The notes: generated by a model from the letters alone, not told the origin. Numbered from the stretch's first letter, positions 18,154 through 27,099 are shown. The stretch: DNA of 64,000 bases from Bacteroidota bacterium (GCA_018267655.1 JAFDYB010000086.1:1-64000); one strand, 5' to 3'. A program made the numbers and translations.

Positions 18154-18514
18154 TTGTAACCGAGCTACCTTGACCTTCATCAAGCTTAATTATTCCGGTG
18201 CCTTGTATTGTGCCAGTGCCTGAAGTTGCAATTGCTTTTACATCATAAATTGCCGGTAATTTAAATACAAAACCAACAGTGCCCGATGAATTGGTTGAGC
18301 CTTGAGCTTTAACATCTGCAATAACAGTTTGTGTATTACCTGCGCCATAACGTACCGTTGCAAATAAAGAAACGCTAGCAGCAGATACAGGGGCACCACC
18401 AGCATTAACACATGTGATATTAGCGTTACAATCTGTCTTTTTTTCGCATGATGATATTGCAAACGAAAGTGCAAAAAAACTAAGTAAACAAACAAAATGG
18501 TAATATTTTTTCAT
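18140..18514 (-). CDS. Small lipoprotein with Ig-like/carboxypeptidase-regulatory fold
   Basis: This is a 124-residue lipoprotein. The SpII signal ends in AISSC (Cys23) and is followed by EKKTDC, so it is anchored to a membrane. The mature part, CVNAGGAPVSAASVSLFA then STNSSGTVGFVFKLPAIYDVKA, follows the pattern of a carboxypeptidase regulatory-like beta sandwich. No enzymatic motif is seen. It converges on tatD with a 14-bp 3' overlap and is divergent from the cyclophilin gene, with a 57-bp gap. Confidence 0.75.
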   Translation of the reverse strand: MKKYYHFVCLLSFFALSFAISSCEKKTDCNANITCVNAGGAPVSAASVSLFATVRYGAGNTQTVIADVKAQGSTNSSGTVGFVFKLPAIYDVKAIATSGTGTIQGTGIIKLDEGQGSSVTITMQ

Positions 18515-18571
18515 ACTGTTTAAAGTGTAAATTTAAATGTTAATTTTACTAACTTTAACAAATTTACTAAA

Positions 18572-19408
18572 TTGTATCAAAACAAACAAATAATTATTGT
18601 AAAAATTCTTCTGCTTTACACTTTATCTTTTACAAAGGCGCAAACTTTAAGCAAGGAAAGCGTTGTGTTTACAACAAATAAAGGCGAAATTATCGTGAAA
18701 TTATATGAGGAAACGCCATTACATAAGGCTAATTTTATTAAACTAGTGCAGCAGCATTTTTATGACTCTACTCTTTTTCATAGAGTTATTAGTGCCTTTA
18801 TGATACAAGCCGGCGACCCTTTAAGCAAAAAAGCTAAACCGGGCGATAGTTTAGGGCATGGTAATTTGGGCTACACGGTTCCTGCCGAGTTTAATAGTAG
18901 TTTATATCATACCAAAGGGAAGATTTGTGCAGCACGTGAAAACGATAATATAAACCCCGAAAAAGCATCAGATGCCTCGCAGTTTTACATTGTTATAGGT
19001 AAAAAGCGTAGTTTAGAAGAACTTAAAAAAATTGAAGATCGCATCAACACCACTAGTTTTAATGCAAGCGCTAAGCTGTTTATGAAAAGCCAAGAGGGCA
19101 AAGAACTTAAAAGCTTATACGACGCTTTAAAAGCCCGTAATAATAATGACAGTGCCGCAACTATAAATAATGAAATAAATAAACAAATTGAGCTTTTAGC
19201 ATTTAAAAACGGTAAATTTAAATTTAATCCAAAACAAATTAACGACTACGCAAGTGTTGGCGGAACACCTCATTTAGATGGAGCTTATACTGTTTTTGGA
19301 GAAGTTGTCTCCGGATTAGAAATTGCTGAAAGCATTTCGAAGCTTGAAAAAGATAAGCGCGACAGACCTATTACCGATATAAGAATTTTAAAATGTTTTG
19401 TGAAGTGA
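18572..19408 (+). CDS. Exported cyclophilin-type peptidyl-prolyl isomerase
   Basis: This is a 278-residue isomerase that acts on proline bonds, probably in the periplasm, since residues 1-24 form a signal peptide (ILLLYTLSFTKAQ). The cyclophilin core is split. Residues about 27-138 carry TNKGEIIVKLYEETPLHKANF, LFHRVISAFMIQAGDP and SQFYIVIG. Residues about 228-278 carry GTPHLDGAYTVFGEVVSGLE. About 85 Lys/Asn/Glu-rich helical residues are inserted between them. No ATG exists in frame, and TTG at 18572 is the best start. Confidence 0.88.
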   Translation: MYQNKQIIIVKILLLYTLSFTKAQTLSKESVVFTTNKGEIIVKLYEETPLHKANFIKLVQQHFYDSTLFHRVISAFMIQAGDPLSKKAKPGDSLGHGNLGYTVPAEFNSSLYHTKGKICAARENDNINPEKASDASQFYIVIGKKRSLEELKKIEDRINTTSFNASAKLFMKSQEGKELKSLYDALKARNNNDSAATINNEINKQIELLAFKNGKFKFNPKQINDYASVGGTPHLDGAYTVFGEVVSGLEIAESISKLEKDKRDRPITDIRILKCFVK

Positions 19409-19421
19409 TGCTAAGTGCAAA

Positions 19422-20039
19422 TTAATTTCGTTTAAAAATTAATTTAACTACCGGAATAGCAGTAAAAATAATTAGCGCAACAAAAATATAATGCATGTGC
19501 TTTGTAATTTGAGGGAATAACTGCACTAAAAAATAACCTATACCGCTTAAACTAATTATCCATAATAAAGCTCCAATAATGTTAAACAGCATAAAGGGTA
19601 AAAACTTTACTTTAATTGCTCCTGCAATAATGGGGGCAAAGGTTCTAACAATAGGTAAAAATCTTGCCAAAATTAAAGTAGAATTGCCTCCAAATTTATT
19701 ATAGTAAACTTGCGTGGCATCAAGGTATTTCTTTTTAAAAATTAACGAATCGTTACGCATAAAAAGTTTTTCGCCCGTTTTGTATCCAAATACATAACCC
19801 GTTAAATTACCTAAAACGGCTGCCATAGTCATCAGAAATACCAATTGAAAAAAATTTACACCTAACAAATTTTGATTTGACTTACATAATATTCCGGCAA
19901 GCAAAATTAAATTATCACCCGGCAAAAAGAAACCAATTAAAAGTCCGGTTTCTGCAAATATCACCATTAAAAGCAGCCACAAGCCCCCATAAGTAATAAT
20001 ACTGTTAGGGTTTGTTAATTGCTTCAAAAACTCCCACAT
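19422..20039 (-). CDS. DedA-family membrane protein
   Basis: This is a 205-residue inner-membrane protein of the DedA/SNARE-associated (VTT) family, implicated in phospholipid flipping and envelope homeostasis. Hallmarks are FAETGLLIGFFLPGD near residue 28, GNLTGYVFGYKTGEKLF, and FGGNSTLILARFLPIVRTFAP with the conserved arginines, followed by the IIAG turn. There are about five hydrophobic segments. Its ATG directly follows the stop of gapA (no intervening base), so the two are very likely co-transcribed. Confidence 0.92.
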   Translation of the reverse strand: MWEFLKQLTNPNSIITYGGLWLLLMVIFAETGLLIGFFLPGDNLILLAGILCKSNQNLLGVNFFQLVFLMTMAAVLGNLTGYVFGYKTGEKLFMRNDSLIFKKKYLDATQVYYNKFGGNSTLILARFLPIVRTFAPIIAGAIKVKFLPFMLFNIIGALLWIISLSGIGYFLVQLFPQITKHMHYIFVALIIFTAIPVVKLIFKRN

Positions 20040-21035
20040 TTAGTTTGCCATTTTCAAAGTTAAATCAACAAGTCTGCAACTGTAGCCCCACTCGTTATCG
20101 TACCAACCAATTACTTTTACTAAATTATTTACAACGCTCGTAAACTCAGCATCAAAAAGTACACTGTGCGAGTTTCCAATTACATCAACGCCTACAATTT
20201 GATCTTCGGTGTATTGCAAAATTCCTTTCAAATTAGTTTCAGCAGCTTTTTTGTATGCATTGTTTAATTCTTTAACAGTGGGTATTTTAGTAAGCACGCA
20301 TGTTATATCTGTTAAAGAGCCATCTGGCACTGGCACGCGCATACCGCAGCCTCCAATTTTTCCTTCGAGTTGAGGAAAAATTTTTGTTATTGCTTTAGCC
20401 GCACCGGTAGATGTTGGAATTATACTCATTGCCGCTGCCCTTGCTCTTCTTAAATCTTTATGAGGCGCATCGTGAATACGTTGGTCATTCGTGTATGAAT
20501 GAACGGTTGTAATGTACGCCTCTTCGATTCCAAATGGTTCTAATACTTTTAACATAGGTGCCGCACAATTAGTAGTACAACTGGCATTTGAAACAATTAC
20601 ATCATTGCTTAGCAGTTTATCATCATTTACACCAAGTACTATTGTTTTAATAGCATCGTCTTTTGCCGGAGCTGAAAGTATAACTTTTTTTGCGCCTGCT
20701 TTTATATGTTTTTGGGCGCTCTCAGTATCTAAAAAGTGTCCTGTGCTTTCAATTACAACATCTATGTTTAATTCTTTCCATGGAAGTTCTTCGGGGTTTT
20801 TTGACGAAACAATTTTAATGACTTTATCATTTACTATAATATTAGAATTATTAGCACTCACCGTTCCATTAAATGCACGGTGAACAGAATCATATTTAAG
20901 CAAATGCGCTAAGGTTTGCGCATCGGTTATATCGTTTATAGCAACTATTTCAATGTTTTTATTAAAAAAAGCATTTCTAAAAAACACGCGGCCAATGCGC
21001 CCAAATCCGTTAATGGCAACTTTAATTTTTTTCAT
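20040..21035 (-). CDS. gapA: Glyceraldehyde-3-phosphate dehydrogenase, type I
   Basis: This glycolytic enzyme converts glyceraldehyde 3-phosphate, NAD and phosphate to 1,3-bisphosphoglycerate in the cytosol. The 331 residues are full length. The nucleotide-binding INGFGRIGR is at 8-16, the active-site NASCTTNC puts the nucleophile at C153, and the catalytic His lies in TTVHSYTNDQ. NGFGR and WYDNEWGYSCR are typical of type I enzymes. It lies between an exported hypothetical (14-bp overlap upstream) and dedA (abutting downstream), on one strand. Confidence 0.97.
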   Translation of the reverse strand: MKKIKVAINGFGRIGRVFFRNAFFNKNIEIVAINDITDAQTLAHLLKYDSVHRAFNGTVSANNSNIIVNDKVIKIVSSKNPEELPWKELNIDVVIESTGHFLDTESAQKHIKAGAKKVILSAPAKDDAIKTIVLGVNDDKLLSNDVIVSNASCTTNCAAPMLKVLEPFGIEEAYITTVHSYTNDQRIHDAPHKDLRRARAAAMSIIPTSTGAAKAITKIFPQLEGKIGGCGMRVPVPDGSLTDITCVLTKIPTVKELNNAYKKAAETNLKGILQYTEDQIVGVDVIGNSHSVLFDAEFTSVVNNLVKVIGWYDNEWGYSCRLVDLTLKMAN

Positions 21036-21915
21036 AATTTAATTTATATTTTGTTTGAGTATTTGTGTTTAAGTTGTATTCAAAAAGTTGATTGTTTTGT
21101 TTTATTAAAATTATATCGCCTAAATAGTTTGAGATATTTTCTGCATTTAATTCTTTTTCTGTTTTGCTTGAAATATTGTAAATTACATACTTTTCAACGG
21201 GTTCAAATATTTTAAAAACAATAAAATTTTTGGTACATAGTTCAATGTGTTTTCTTATCGAAAATACTTTTTCAAATTTAAAATTTAAAAGATCATCTTC
21301 AGAATTTGGTCCTTTTTGGCTATTACAAATAATTATTAGCGAATCTTTTGCATTTATTTTAATGTTTGAATATTGAGGCTGAAGCAAAATATCGTTGTTT
21401 AATTTAACCAATCCATAAATAACATTTCCGGCTTCGGTCTTTACTCCTACTTTTAAAACACCTTGCCAAGTAGTAAAACTAATATCGTGATAGGGAAAAA
21501 AAGTTAATTGCTCAAAATTATTTTTTACTGTAAACTTTTCATTTTTCACAGTTGCTACAAACATTGAGTCAGAAGCATTTATGTCTGCCTGAGGCTTATT
21601 ACCTAGTGAAAAAATAGAGCAGGTATCACCATTTGCATTTTTTATTGTTAGTATTTCGCTTTTATCATTAATATAATTACACTTATACACTGAGGTAAAA
21701 ACTTTCATAAACTTATTATTAGTTTGTGTTTTTACTAAAACACATGCCATGCAAACGTTAGCGTTTTTATTTACCACAACTGAATCGTAATGTTTTTTAT
21801 TTACGCTCATTTTATTGATGTTAATTTGGTAACCATTTGCTTGTTGTATAAATGTAATTTGAGCAAAAGCCGAGTAGCTGAAAAATAAAAAAAATATTAA
21901 GTTTATTAGCTTCAA
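21022..21915 (-). CDS. Exported protein of unknown function, WG-repeat-like segment
   Basis: This is a 297-residue protein with a clear signal peptide (LIFFLFFSYSAFAQ). It matches no family I know. Around residues 150-185 the stretch GVLKVGVKTEAGNVIYGLVK followed by LQPQYSNI resembles one WG-type beta-hairpin repeat. Cysteines are few and there is no lipobox. Its 3' end overlaps the start of gapA by 14 bp, so the two are probably translated from one message. This links an exported protein to a glycolytic gene without an evident functional reason. Confidence 0.7.
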   Translation of the reverse strand: MKLINLIFFLFFSYSAFAQITFIQQANGYQININKMSVNKKHYDSVVVNKNANVCMACVLVKTQTNNKFMKVFTSVYKCNYINDKSEILTIKNANGDTCSIFSLGNKPQADINASDSMFVATVKNEKFTVKNNFEQLTFFPYHDISFTTWQGVLKVGVKTEAGNVIYGLVKLNNDILLQPQYSNIKINAKDSLIIICNSQKGPNSEDDLLNFKFEKVFSIRKHIELCTKNFIVFKIFEPVEKYVIYNISSKTEKELNAENISNYLGDIILIKQNNQLFEYNLNTNTQTKYKLNYEKN

Positions 21916-22022
21916 TCTTAATAACTAAGATAAAATTAATAATCTTTTATTAATTAGAAAACGTAATTGAGATATAAAAAATATAATTTTAGAGAAAATA
22001 CGTTAAAAAACGACAGTAAAGT

Positions 22023-22373
22023 TTAAACGTGTAATGAGGCTTTTTTAGAAAGTAATTGCTCGTTTGTTTCTACATTATCTTCATCTTTAATGCAACAATC
22101 TACCGGGCAAACTGCGGCGCATTGGGGTTCATCATGAAATCCAACACACTCCGTGCACTTGTCGGTTACTATGAAATAAACATCCATGCTTTTAGGAACC
22201 TGCGGGTCATTCGAATCAACCTCAATTCCACTGTTATGCCCTTTGTAAGTACCTTTTACACCGGTTCCATCAGCAAAGCGCCATTCAGCACCGCCCTCAT
22301 AAATAGCGTTATTTGGACATTCAGGTTCGCAAGCCCCACAATTTATACACTCGTCGGTTATTTTGATTGCCAT
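22023..22373 (-). CDS. 2[4Fe-4S] ferredoxin, Allochromatium type
   Basis: This is a 116-residue electron carrier with two 4Fe-4S sites. The first is C9-x2-C12-x2-C15-x3-C19-P. The second is C73-x2-C76-x8-C85-x3-C89-P, with the eight-residue insertion typical of Allochromatium vinosum-like ferredoxins. An acidic region of about 50 residues separates the two motifs. It is divergent from the LuxC-like reductase gene across 43 bp with overlapping promoters. It could supply electrons to that enzyme, but this is inference. Confidence 0.93.
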   Translation of the reverse strand: MAIKITDECINCGACEPECPNNAIYEGGAEWRFADGTGVKGTYKGHNSGIEVDSNDPQVPKSMDVYFIVTDKCTECVGFHDEPQCAAVCPVDCCIKDEDNVETNEQLLSKKASLHV

Positions 22374-22380
22374 TTTTTAG

Positions 22381-22388
22381 TAGTTTTG
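22381..22388 (+). promoter_or_regulatory. -7 element for LuxC-like reductase
   Basis: TAGTTTTG matches TAnnTTTG and lies 28 bp before the ATG at 22417. It partly faces the minus-strand promoter at 22399-22406. Confidence 0.5.
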
Positions 22389-22398
22389 AAAATCGGTG

Positions 22399-22406
22399 CA
22401 AATATA
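22399..22406 (-). promoter_or_regulatory. -7 element for ferredoxin
   Basis: On the minus strand TATATTTG (22406 to 22399) matches TAnnTTTG, 25 bp before the ferredoxin ATG at 22373. Confidence 0.55.
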
Positions 22407-22416
22407 CAGGCATTTT

Positions 22417-23445
22417 ATGATTTTATCACAACGAATAGAAGCTTTTATTAAAGTAGGCAACTTTTTAAAACGACATTTTAACAATAGTATTGTTTCTTCT
22501 GAGCAATTTTTACACGAAGGTTTAAATAAAGTAATTGAAATTGCTTACCAGCAAAACAACTGGTTTATACCTGATTTTATAAATTTCACACTACAACAAT
22601 GGGCAAATAATTTAAATGAAAAAGAGTTAAATTATTTTTGTAAATCAATTACAAACAATAGTCCTCAAAATGTAGCTATTATTTGTGCAGGTAATATTCC
22701 AATGGTTGGATTTCATGATATTTTATGCGTACTTCTTACAAGTCACAATGCTGTTATTAAACTTTCATCAGATGATAATGTAATTATTCCATTTTTATTA
22801 AAACTATTATGCCACTACGATGCCAATTTTGAAAAAAAAATATTTTTTGCAGATGGAAAGCTTAGTAATTTTAATGCTGTAATAGCAACCGGTAGCAATA
22901 ATACCGCAAGCCACTTTGAATTTTATTTTTCAAAATATAAACACATTATTCGAAAAAACAGAACCTCACTGGCTGTAATTACCGGTAAAGAAGACGAAAC
23001 AACACTTAAACTATTGGGCAGCGATATTTTTACTTACTTTGGTTTAGGTTGCAGAAATGTGAGTAAACTTTTAGTTCCAAAAAATTATAATTTTAAACTG
23101 TTTTTTGAGGCAATTGTTGACTTTGGTTTTGTGATAAATAATAAAAAATATGGTAATAATTACGACTACAACAGAGCCATTTTTTTATTAGAAAAAATAG
23201 CTTTTTTAGATAATAATTTTGTAATGCTATCGCAAAGCACAAAACTCCACTCGCCACTTTCTGTAATTTATTATGATGAATATGAGAGCGTAAATGATAT
23301 TGCCAATTATATTAATGAAAACAAGAGTTACTTGCAATGTGCCGTTGGCAAAGGCTTAGAAGTGCCTTTTGGACAAACACAGCACCCAAAATTAAATGAT
23401 TTTGCAGATAATGTTGACACAATAAAATTTTTATTATCTTTATAG
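22417..23445 (+). CDS. LuxC-like acyl-CoA/acyl reductase
   Basis: This is a 342-residue protein of the LuxC acyl-CoA reductase family, which reduces acyl-CoA or acyl-enzyme to aldehyde with NADPH. It has an ALDH-like fold with ICAGNIPMVGFHDIL, a glycine-rich VIATGSNNTA segment, the conserved IIRKNRTSLAVITGKE, and FGLGCRNVSKL, whose Cys is the likely nucleophile. The ATG at 22417 is preferred because it gives the usual LSQRIEAFIKVGNFL start. A GTG seven codons upstream lies just after the promoter. A T9SS substrate gene follows after 4 bp. The acyl substrate is unknown. Confidence 0.85.
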   Translation: MILSQRIEAFIKVGNFLKRHFNNSIVSSEQFLHEGLNKVIEIAYQQNNWFIPDFINFTLQQWANNLNEKELNYFCKSITNNSPQNVAIICAGNIPMVGFHDILCVLLTSHNAVIKLSSDDNVIIPFLLKLLCHYDANFEKKIFFADGKLSNFNAVIATGSNNTASHFEFYFSKYKHIIRKNRTSLAVITGKEDETTLKLLGSDIFTYFGLGCRNVSKLLVPKNYNFKLFFEAIVDFGFVINNKKYGNNYDYNRAIFLLEKIAFLDNNFVMLSQSTKLHSPLSVIYYDEYESVNDIANYINENKSYLQCAVGKGLEVPFGQTQHPKLNDFADNVDTIKFLLSL

Positions 23446-23449
23446 TGTT

Positions 23450-24283
23450 ATGTTTAGGCTTATAAAGTTAGCTTTATTTTTACTTTTGGTTACCAAAATT
23501 AATGCCCAGTCGCCTACTGCAACTATAAGCGCTCCTGCAATTATTTGCTCAGGTTCATCTGCTAATTTTTTTGCAACAACAACAAATTCGCCAACTCAAT
23601 TAACTTGGTTCGTAACTCCATTAAATGGCGTAGCACTATCTACAAACGGAGGAACTAACACAAGTATCACTTTTTCTACGTCAGGGGTTTATGTTGTTTC
23701 ATTGTATGCTAGTAATTCCTTTTCAAACACAAGTACTTCTGTTACAGTTAATGTAATTCCAAGTGCTAAAGCCTCTTTTAATGCAAGCTTAACTTCATAC
23801 GGTTTTCCAAATCAATTAATTTTAACTAATTACAGTACAAACATTATTAAAAATTATTGGCTGCAGAACAATAGCCCAATAAAAGACTCATCATTAAATA
23901 GTATAAAAAATTATTCTTTAAGCGGAGCATATTCGGTTAGTTTAGTAGCACTCGGTTTAAGTGGTTGCAACGATACCGCCTCTTATAATTTTTACATTAA
24001 CGATTCAAGCGGTGTTATTTTGCCTAATATCTTTAGCCCTAATGATGATGGTGTAAATGATGTTTTTAAGCCTATAGCAAACGGTATAAAAAACATGAGT
24101 GTTTATGTTTATGATCGTTGGGGAATTTTAATTACAAATTGGGAAACTGTAAATGGTTTTTGGGATGGATATACTACGAGCGGACTTCCGTGTTCAAATG
24201 GAGTATATACTTGCATATTGCAAGCCACCGGGTTTAATGGAAAAAACTACTCCATGCAAGGATTTATAACTCTAGTTCGTTAA
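23450..24283 (+). CDS. PKD-like secreted protein with type B (CHU_C) T9SS sorting domain
   Basis: This is a 277-residue exported protein. It has a signal peptide (LALFLLLVTKINAQ), one or two Ig/PKD-like beta domains at about 22-180 (TSGVYVVSLYASNSFSN, then SGAYSVSLVALGLSGC), and a type B gliding-motility-associated C-terminal domain at about 195-277. That domain shows LPNIFSPNDDGVNDVF, VYDRWG, WDGYTTSGLPCSNGVYT and a terminal GFITLVR. By family knowledge it is exported by T9SS with a PorP/SprF-type helper. It follows the LuxC-like gene by 4 bp and is probably co-transcribed. Confidence 0.87.
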   Translation: MFRLIKLALFLLLVTKINAQSPTATISAPAIICSGSSANFFATTTNSPTQLTWFVTPLNGVALSTNGGTNTSITFSTSGVYVVSLYASNSFSNTSTSVTVNVIPSAKASFNASLTSYGFPNQLILTNYSTNIIKNYWLQNNSPIKDSSLNSIKNYSLSGAYSVSLVALGLSGCNDTASYNFYINDSSGVILPNIFSPNDDGVNDVFKPIANGIKNMSVYVYDRWGILITNWETVNGFWDGYTTSGLPCSNGVYTCILQATGFNGKNYSMQGFITLVR

Positions 24284-24298
24284 CTTTTAAAAACTAAT

Positions 24299-25687
24299 TT
24301 ATTTTCTTTCTAAGTCAATCAACTCATCACCATTTTTATACGGAACGTAAGTAAAAATAAATTGAAACATCTCTTCAGAAGTTTTCATACTTTCAACACC
24401 GTTACCATTTGTAATTGTTTTTGGCGGAAAGTTAGGATTGTTTGGATTATTTTTTGTGTTATCAAAAGAAGCAATTGCCATTAACTTAGTCCCTTGCTCA
24501 ATTTTTACAGGGTGCTTAAATGTGTAGTAATATTGCCAACGGAAGTCCCATTTTTTTATTTTAATTAGCGGTATAGTATCTCCATTTGGTTTTAACGCAA
24601 AAGCCCAAAATGTTTTACCTATTAAGTGCATGTGTGGGTTAATTGAAAGCATAGAAATATTTTTATTTATTACTGTTTGAGTTGTGAATGTTTTTATTAC
24701 ATCTGGTTCAATAACAAAATTAGGTTCAACCGGTGCAATGCCAAAGGTGCCTAATTGAGTTTCAGTAATCGGACGTTCAATTTTGGTTTTTCTAAAAAAT
24801 AAATTAATATGACTGCTATCGAGTAAATCAACATTGCTTGGCCCGTAATGAATGTTGTTGATCAAAAATACTCCATGTTTACTAAGTCTGTACCCTCCTA
24901 TTTCTTTAGGATAAGCGAGAGGAATGTAACCCGGTAAATAGTAAACAACATTTGGCGTAAGTACCGGAAATTGCGGGTTAAGATTATCAGCATAAGGAAT
25001 ATTCATTGATTTGTAAACATCAATTAAGTTCATTTTTGTATCGCTATGAATATTTTCGCCACTCATATAATTTGTGGTTCTATTGCTGTTATATTCGATT
25101 AAGTGACCATTTACATGATGCACAAGTTTACGCCTATGCGGCACAAATTCAGCAAACTCCAATAAAGTATCAAACTTTAATTGGTATGGGTATTTCATTA
25201 TTAAAAACACATCTGTTCCATTTCCTTTTATTTGCACAGGTTTTTGAGGGTAAATAACAAGATCGGGTTTTCCAAAATAAGACCCTTCATAATATGTTGG
25301 AATTGGCGGGGTTTTAAGCGTATCGCCCTTTTTTAACCCTGTTTCAACCCATATTTTAATTAGCTTTTTTTCGGTTTCAGTTAATACTTTTTCCCCTACA
25401 AAATGTGTGTAAGAATTATCTGCCGGCCAAGGAGGCATATAGGCTGTTTGAGTTACATTTTTTATTAAAGCAGCTTTTTTAACTGCGTCATTATACGTTA
25501 GTAAGTTAAAAGGGCCGCTCTCTCCAGGTCGGTGGCAGGGGGTGCAATTGCTGTATATAATTGAAGCTATTTCGCCTGACCATGTTACATTTTCAGAAAT
25601 TGAAGTAATGCTATCGTTTTGTTGACAAAAACAGAAAAATAAAACAAGAAATAAAATCACAAATATTTTCTGTGCAGCACTATGCAT
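24299..25687 (-). CDS. Lipoprotein with c-type heme motif and copper monooxygenase-like fold
   Basis: This is a 462-residue exported protein. The signal ends in a lipobox-like FCFC (near residue 21). Residues about 34-120 form a cytochrome-like domain with the heme motif CTPCH and a likely distal Met in TAYMPPWPAD. The rest resembles the copper type II ascorbate-dependent monooxygenase (PHM-like) fold, with RRKLVHHVNGH, HYGP and SINPHMHLIGK as candidate copper histidines. Such fusions are common in Bacteroidota and other environmental bacteria. The substrate is unknown. Its ATG overlaps the stop of the DUF420 gene by one base (TAATG), so the pair is coupled. Confidence 0.8.
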   Translation of the reverse strand: MHSAAQKIFVILFLVLFFCFCQQNDSITSISENVTWSGEIASIIYSNCTPCHRPGESGPFNLLTYNDAVKKAALIKNVTQTAYMPPWPADNSYTHFVGEKVLTETEKKLIKIWVETGLKKGDTLKTPPIPTYYEGSYFGKPDLVIYPQKPVQIKGNGTDVFLIMKYPYQLKFDTLLEFAEFVPHRRKLVHHVNGHLIEYNSNRTTNYMSGENIHSDTKMNLIDVYKSMNIPYADNLNPQFPVLTPNVVYYLPGYIPLAYPKEIGGYRLSKHGVFLINNIHYGPSNVDLLDSSHINLFFRKTKIERPITETQLGTFGIAPVEPNFVIEPDVIKTFTTQTVINKNISMLSINPHMHLIGKTFWAFALKPNGDTIPLIKIKKWDFRWQYYYTFKHPVKIEQGTKLMAIASFDNTKNNPNNPNFPPKTITNGNGVESMKTSEEMFQFIFTYVPYKNGDELIDLERK

Positions 25688-26277
25688 CAGTAATTGTAAT
25701 AAGGGCTAATCATAAAATAAACTATAACTCCTGAAATGGTTACATACAGCCAAACCGGGTAGCTGTAACGCGTTAGTTTTCGATGTTTATTTACTTGGTT
25801 TGTAAGTCCGTAATAAAAAGAAAGCATAACTAAAGGCAGCACTATTATTGCTAAAAAAATATGGCTTAATAAAATTAATAAATAAATAGGCTTTATAGCT
25901 GAAACAGCTGCTTTTTCATCTAGGCTTATTAAACCGTCGTGATTAAAGTCGCCATACTTTGTATCGGGAATAAAATAATGTGCTGTTACATAGCTTATAA
26001 AAAATAAAAGACTTAAACCCAAAGCCATAGTATTTAACTTTTTATGAAGCGCTATTTTTTTTTGTTTAATTGCAAACAACGATAAAATTAAAATTACACT
26101 GCAGGTTGCATTAATTATTGCATTTAATGCAGGTAACTTATATATAAAAGTGGGTATGGCACCTGTGTGCGGTATTATTTTTTGATTTAGTAATGCCACA
26201 AGCAAACAAATTAAAAATGTAATAACTGCAATTAAAACTTTTATTTTTTTTTCGTTTTGCTGTATTAAAAAAGGCAT
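25687..26277 (-). CDS. DUF420 membrane protein with EF-hand-like loop
   Basis: This is a 196-residue integral membrane protein of the DUF420 (YozB) family, with about five hydrophobic segments. Relatives often lie near cytochrome oxidase or c-type cytochrome genes. Conserved-looking elements are QKIIPHTGAIP, LPALNAIINATCS, LISHIFLAI and the C-terminal HRKLTRYSYPVWLYV. Between two membrane segments (about residues 112-130) it carries DFNHDGLISLDE, which fits a canonical calcium-binding EF-hand loop. It lies 21 bp after fabI and overlaps the cytochrome/monooxygenase gene by one base, forming a likely three-gene unit. Confidence 0.85.
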   Translation of the reverse strand: MPFLIQQNEKKIKVLIAVITFLICLLVALLNQKIIPHTGAIPTFIYKLPALNAIINATCSVILILSLFAIKQKKIALHKKLNTMALGLSLLFFISYVTAHYFIPDTKYGDFNHDGLISLDEKAAVSAIKPIYLLILLSHIFLAIIVLPLVMLSFYYGLTNQVNKHRKLTRYSYPVWLYVTISGVIVYFMISPYYNY

Positions 26278-26298
26278 TAATTTTTAAGTAAAGTTAAA

Positions 26299-27099
26299 CT
26301 ACAACAATTGTTCGCTGCTAACGCCTGTACTTGAATAGCCACCATCGTGATATAAGTTTTGCATTGTTACCATTCGTGTTAAATCACTAAAAAGCGAAAT
26401 ACAATAATTAGCGCAATCATCAGCGCTTGCATTGCCAAGTGGAGATTGCTTGTCTGCAAAATCAAAAAACTCACCAAACCCTTTAATACCGCCACCGGCA
26501 GTAGTTTTAGTAGGCGATTGAGAAACAGTGTTAATGCGTACTTTTTTTTCTTTACCATAGTGATACCCAAAAGTACGGGCAATGCTCTCTAACATTGCTT
26601 TAATATCGGCCATATCTGTATAAAAAGGATAAGTTCGTTGAGCTGCAATATAACTTAAAGCTACTACACTGCCCCATTCATTTATGGCATCGAGTTTATG
26701 AGCTACTGCAAGCAACTTATGAAATGAGAGCGCCGATACATCAATCCCTTTATTAAAAAAATCATAATTAAGTTGCGTGTATGGAATGTTTTTGCGAATA
26801 TTTACACTCATACCAATTGAGTGAAGTACAAAATCAATTTTACCGCCAAGATGCTGTATGCTTTCAGTATATAATTTTTCAATATCTTCAATTACAGTTG
26901 CGTCTGCCGGTATAATTTTCGAATTAGTTTGATCGGCAAGTTTGTTAATTTCGCCCATACGCATAGCAATAGGCGCATTTGTTAGTGTAAATACTGCTCC
27001 TTGCTCGTGTGCCTTTTGAGCAACCTTCCATGCAATTGAGTTTTCGTCTAATGCGCCAGTGATTATTCCGCGCTTCCCTTTTAATAATTGATATGACAT
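26299..27099 (-). CDS. fabI: Enoyl-[acyl-carrier-protein] reductase
   Basis: FabI reduces trans-2-enoyl-ACP in the last step of each fatty-acid elongation cycle. The 266 residues match the family length. The SDR fold shows the N-terminal GKRGIITGALDENSIAW, the VLHSIG strand, and the catalytic Y150 plus YxxMxxxK (Y160, M163, K167). The C-terminal segment reads MVTMQNLYHDGGYSSTG. The first gene of a minus-strand unit with DUF420 and the cytochrome/monooxygenase protein, it is divergent from lnt. Confidence 0.95.
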   Translation of the reverse strand: MSYQLLKGKRGIITGALDENSIAWKVAQKAHEQGAVFTLTNAPIAMRMGEINKLADQTNSKIIPADATVIEDIEKLYTESIQHLGGKIDFVLHSIGMSVNIRKNIPYTQLNYDFFNKGIDVSALSFHKLLAVAHKLDAINEWGSVVALSYIAAQRTYPFYTDMADIKAMLESIARTFGYHYGKEKKVRINTVSQSPTKTTAGGGIKGFGEFFDFADKQSPLGNASADDCANYCISLFSDLTRMVTMQNLYHDGGYSSTGVSSEQLL

